Shown here: piece after piece, positions 6,034 to 7,055 of the stretch | How positions within the stretch are numbered: position 1 is the stretch's first letter | Layout of the letters: every line of letters starts with the position of its first letter | Source: an uncultured Pseudomonadota bacterium | GTDB lineage: Bacteria; Myxococcota; UBA796 | Direction: 5' to 3' | DNA: 7,055 bases | NCBI GenBank assembly: GCA_913040875.1 | Contig: CAJWHX010000177.1 | Span: 1-7,055 of the forward strand | Made by a program: the position numbers and the translations under genes | The notes under the pieces: model-generated | The model's input: only the letters and a program-made list of their open reading frames with translations | Told to the model about the DNA's origin: nothing | Database searches by the model: none

Positions 6034-7055
6034 CTATTGTAGTTGAGTCATCCACTTCGACCGTAGATGATCGTACATGGGGGTATTTTTGAAGAGAGCT
6101 TGCTGATAGATGGTCTCCAATAGGTGCGCGTGTTCCTTAGAAGAGCTCCTTTTGGTACAGATGTCGATGAGAACAGGGAACCAATTTTCTTCTCTCATGA
6201 GGTCGATTTTGATGGTTTGTCGATGAACGATGGGTTGAAAGAGTTTAAAGAGTTTCATTGGTTGCGCGAACAGCCATTCAAAAAGATGTTGCCAAACGGG
6301 AGCCGGAATGAGTGAATCACCAGTACTGGCATGTTCAATCGATCGAAGCTTTGAAAAGAGCTGTTGCAACATCTGCATTGTAGAATAGACTTTGAGTGCT
6401 TCAATACAGGTCATCGCCATTTGATCCGTTTCATGGGTATCCAAATGGTGTATGCATACACTCCAATGCTCGGCAATCCAGTCGACGTCCTGTCTTTCAA
6501 TCGCCACACTCAGCAGAAGTTTCCATCGACTGACCGGTTCAAGACCCGTAATCTCAATGAGACTGTTGCAGTTGAGCAACGGCTGTAAAGATAAAACATT
6601 GCTGTTTTCCACGTGTATTTCTTTTAATCGAGCCTTCGGTACCCCTCCAACTACTTTTGAAATGTCGATGGGTTGAGGTAAATGTGTGCAATAGAGATGA
6701 CGAATGCTGGCTCTGGTCCTAGGATGTAGGAGCGGCAATCGTTCTAGAGCGGGACAATGACTGATGTTGAATAGTTTAAGCCGAGGGTGGAGGTATATAC
6801 AGTCCAATCGTCTCAGGCCGCTGCAATGTGACAGACCCAACTCTTCTAAATATTCGAGTTGATCTTCTTTTAAATAACATGTAATTTTTGTACCACGACC
6901 TAGATCATCACCTGAATCATCTTTTTTAACAGTAAATGAACCACCTGCACTAGATTCCCATACATATTGTATATCATCATTATGTTTAGAAGTAACTATT
7001 ACACGATCTGCTGCTAAATATGCCGAATAAAATCCAACACCAAACTGACCAATCA
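6034..7055 (-). CDS. LRR/helical protein in frame with an Hsp90 fragment, open at the window edge (probably chimeric)
   Basis: One minus-strand frame runs without a stop from the right edge to TAG at 6034 (339 complete codons). The last 268 codons (6840 downward) start with a few irregular LRRs of the C-x2-L kind: [40 protein letters not shown]. From roughly residue 105 of that part, the protein becomes mostly helical in appearance, with no domain I recognise, ending SKWMTQLQ. The first 71 codons (7053 to 6841) are unrelated to LRRs and match eukaryotic cytosolic Hsp90 instead. A TTG at 6840 could be called as a start, but no Shine-Dalgarno precedes it and LEYLEEL just upstream already suits an LRR, so I infer that the real LRR gene extended further upstream and was joined to foreign sequence here. 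The ligase gene follows on the same strand after 78 bases. Function unknown. Confidence 0.7.
   Translation of the reverse strand, partial: IGQFGVGFYSAYLAADRVIVTSKHNDDIQYVWESSAGGSFTVKKDDSGDDLGRGTKITCYLKEDQLEYLEELGLSHCSGLRRLDCIYLHPRLKLFNISHCPALERLPLLHPRTRASIRHLYCTHLPQPIDISKVVGGVPKARLKEIHVENSNVLSLQPLLNCNSLIEITGLEPVSRWKLLLSVAIERQDVDWIAEHWSVCIHHLDTHETDQMAMTCIEALKVYSTMQMLQQLFSKLRSIEHASTGDSLIPAPVWQHLFEWLFAQPMKLFKLFQPIVHRQTIKIDLMREENWFPVLIDICTKRSSSKEHAHLLETIYQQALFKNTPMYDHLRSKWMTQLQ
6841..7055 (-). other. Eukaryotic-type cytosolic Hsp90 N-terminal domain fragment
   Basis: Translated on the minus strand from 7053, this gives [18 protein letters not shown], then [19 protein letters not shown], then GRGTKI and [11 protein letters not shown]. 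These are the glycine-rich ATP-lid end and following strands of the Hsp90 GHKL ATPase domain, about residues 130-200 of a full-length protein. The [18 protein letters not shown] block is characteristic of eukaryotic cytosolic Hsp90 and differs from bacterial HtpG, which is shorter and dissimilar there. In full-length Hsp90, LEYLEE is followed by basic residues (RRIK or similar); here it is followed by the LRR sequence LGLSHC. The stretch is about 33% GC by hand count against about 47% for the adjacent 240 bases, with TTA as the commonest Leu codon. No intron is visible. Only a slice of Hsp90 is present, so a working chaperone is not encoded within the window. Confidence 0.88.

Noticed and set aside
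6841..7055. Bacterial HtpG as the identity of the right-edge fragment
   Set aside because: The segment [19 protein letters not shown] and the LGRGTKI spacing are those of eukaryotic cytosolic Hsp90; HtpG differs in length and sequence there.

Overview
The window looks bacterial over almost all of its length. Shine-Dalgarno sequences precede the ligase and lipoprotein genes, there is a lipobox signal peptide, an NAD+-dependent DNA ligase, and the genes are packed tightly without introns. A lipoprotein whose lipidated cysteine is followed by an acidic Asp-Thr-Glu/Gln repeat linker and a cysteine-rich domain points to a diderm, and this style is common in Myxococcota and related former Deltaproteobacteria. 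The phylum is an inference only. GC content in a hand-counted stretch (6601-6840) is about 47%.

Layout, left to right. Bases 3-2342 (+) encode a protein, open at its 5' end, made almost wholly of about 31 leucine-rich repeats (LRRs) of 23 residues. Converging on it with an 8-base gap is a minus-strand DUF1853-type gene (2351-3268). A short divergent spacer carries a plausible promoter for a small lipoprotein (3327-3944, +). A 175-base convergent spacer with a perfect 9-bp inverted repeat follows. Then comes a divergent NAD+-dependent DNA ligase (4120-5955, -), whose start is fixed by a strong ribosome binding site. Upstream of it on the same strand is a gene with a few LRRs and an uncharacterised helical C-terminal region (stop at 6034). 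Neither window end reaches the start of its terminal gene.

The oddest part is the right edge. The minus-strand frame of the last LRR gene continues without a stop to base 7055, but from about 6841 onward it encodes about 71 residues of a eukaryotic-type cytosolic Hsp90 N-terminal domain. The DNA there is much poorer in GC (about 33% by hand count). The join falls on a stretch, LEYLEE, that fits both Hsp90 and an LRR. A chimeric joint (assembly, amplification or library artefact) is the most economical reading. A real transfer or fusion is possible and checkable.

A second point of interest is the ligase. It keeps the catalytic Lys, zinc finger, HhH and BRCT regions, but several nucleotidyltransferase residues normally conserved in LigA appear substituted. 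The genes do not form an obvious pathway. I see no CRISPR array, tRNA, rRNA, insertion sequence or recognisable defence or biosynthetic system.
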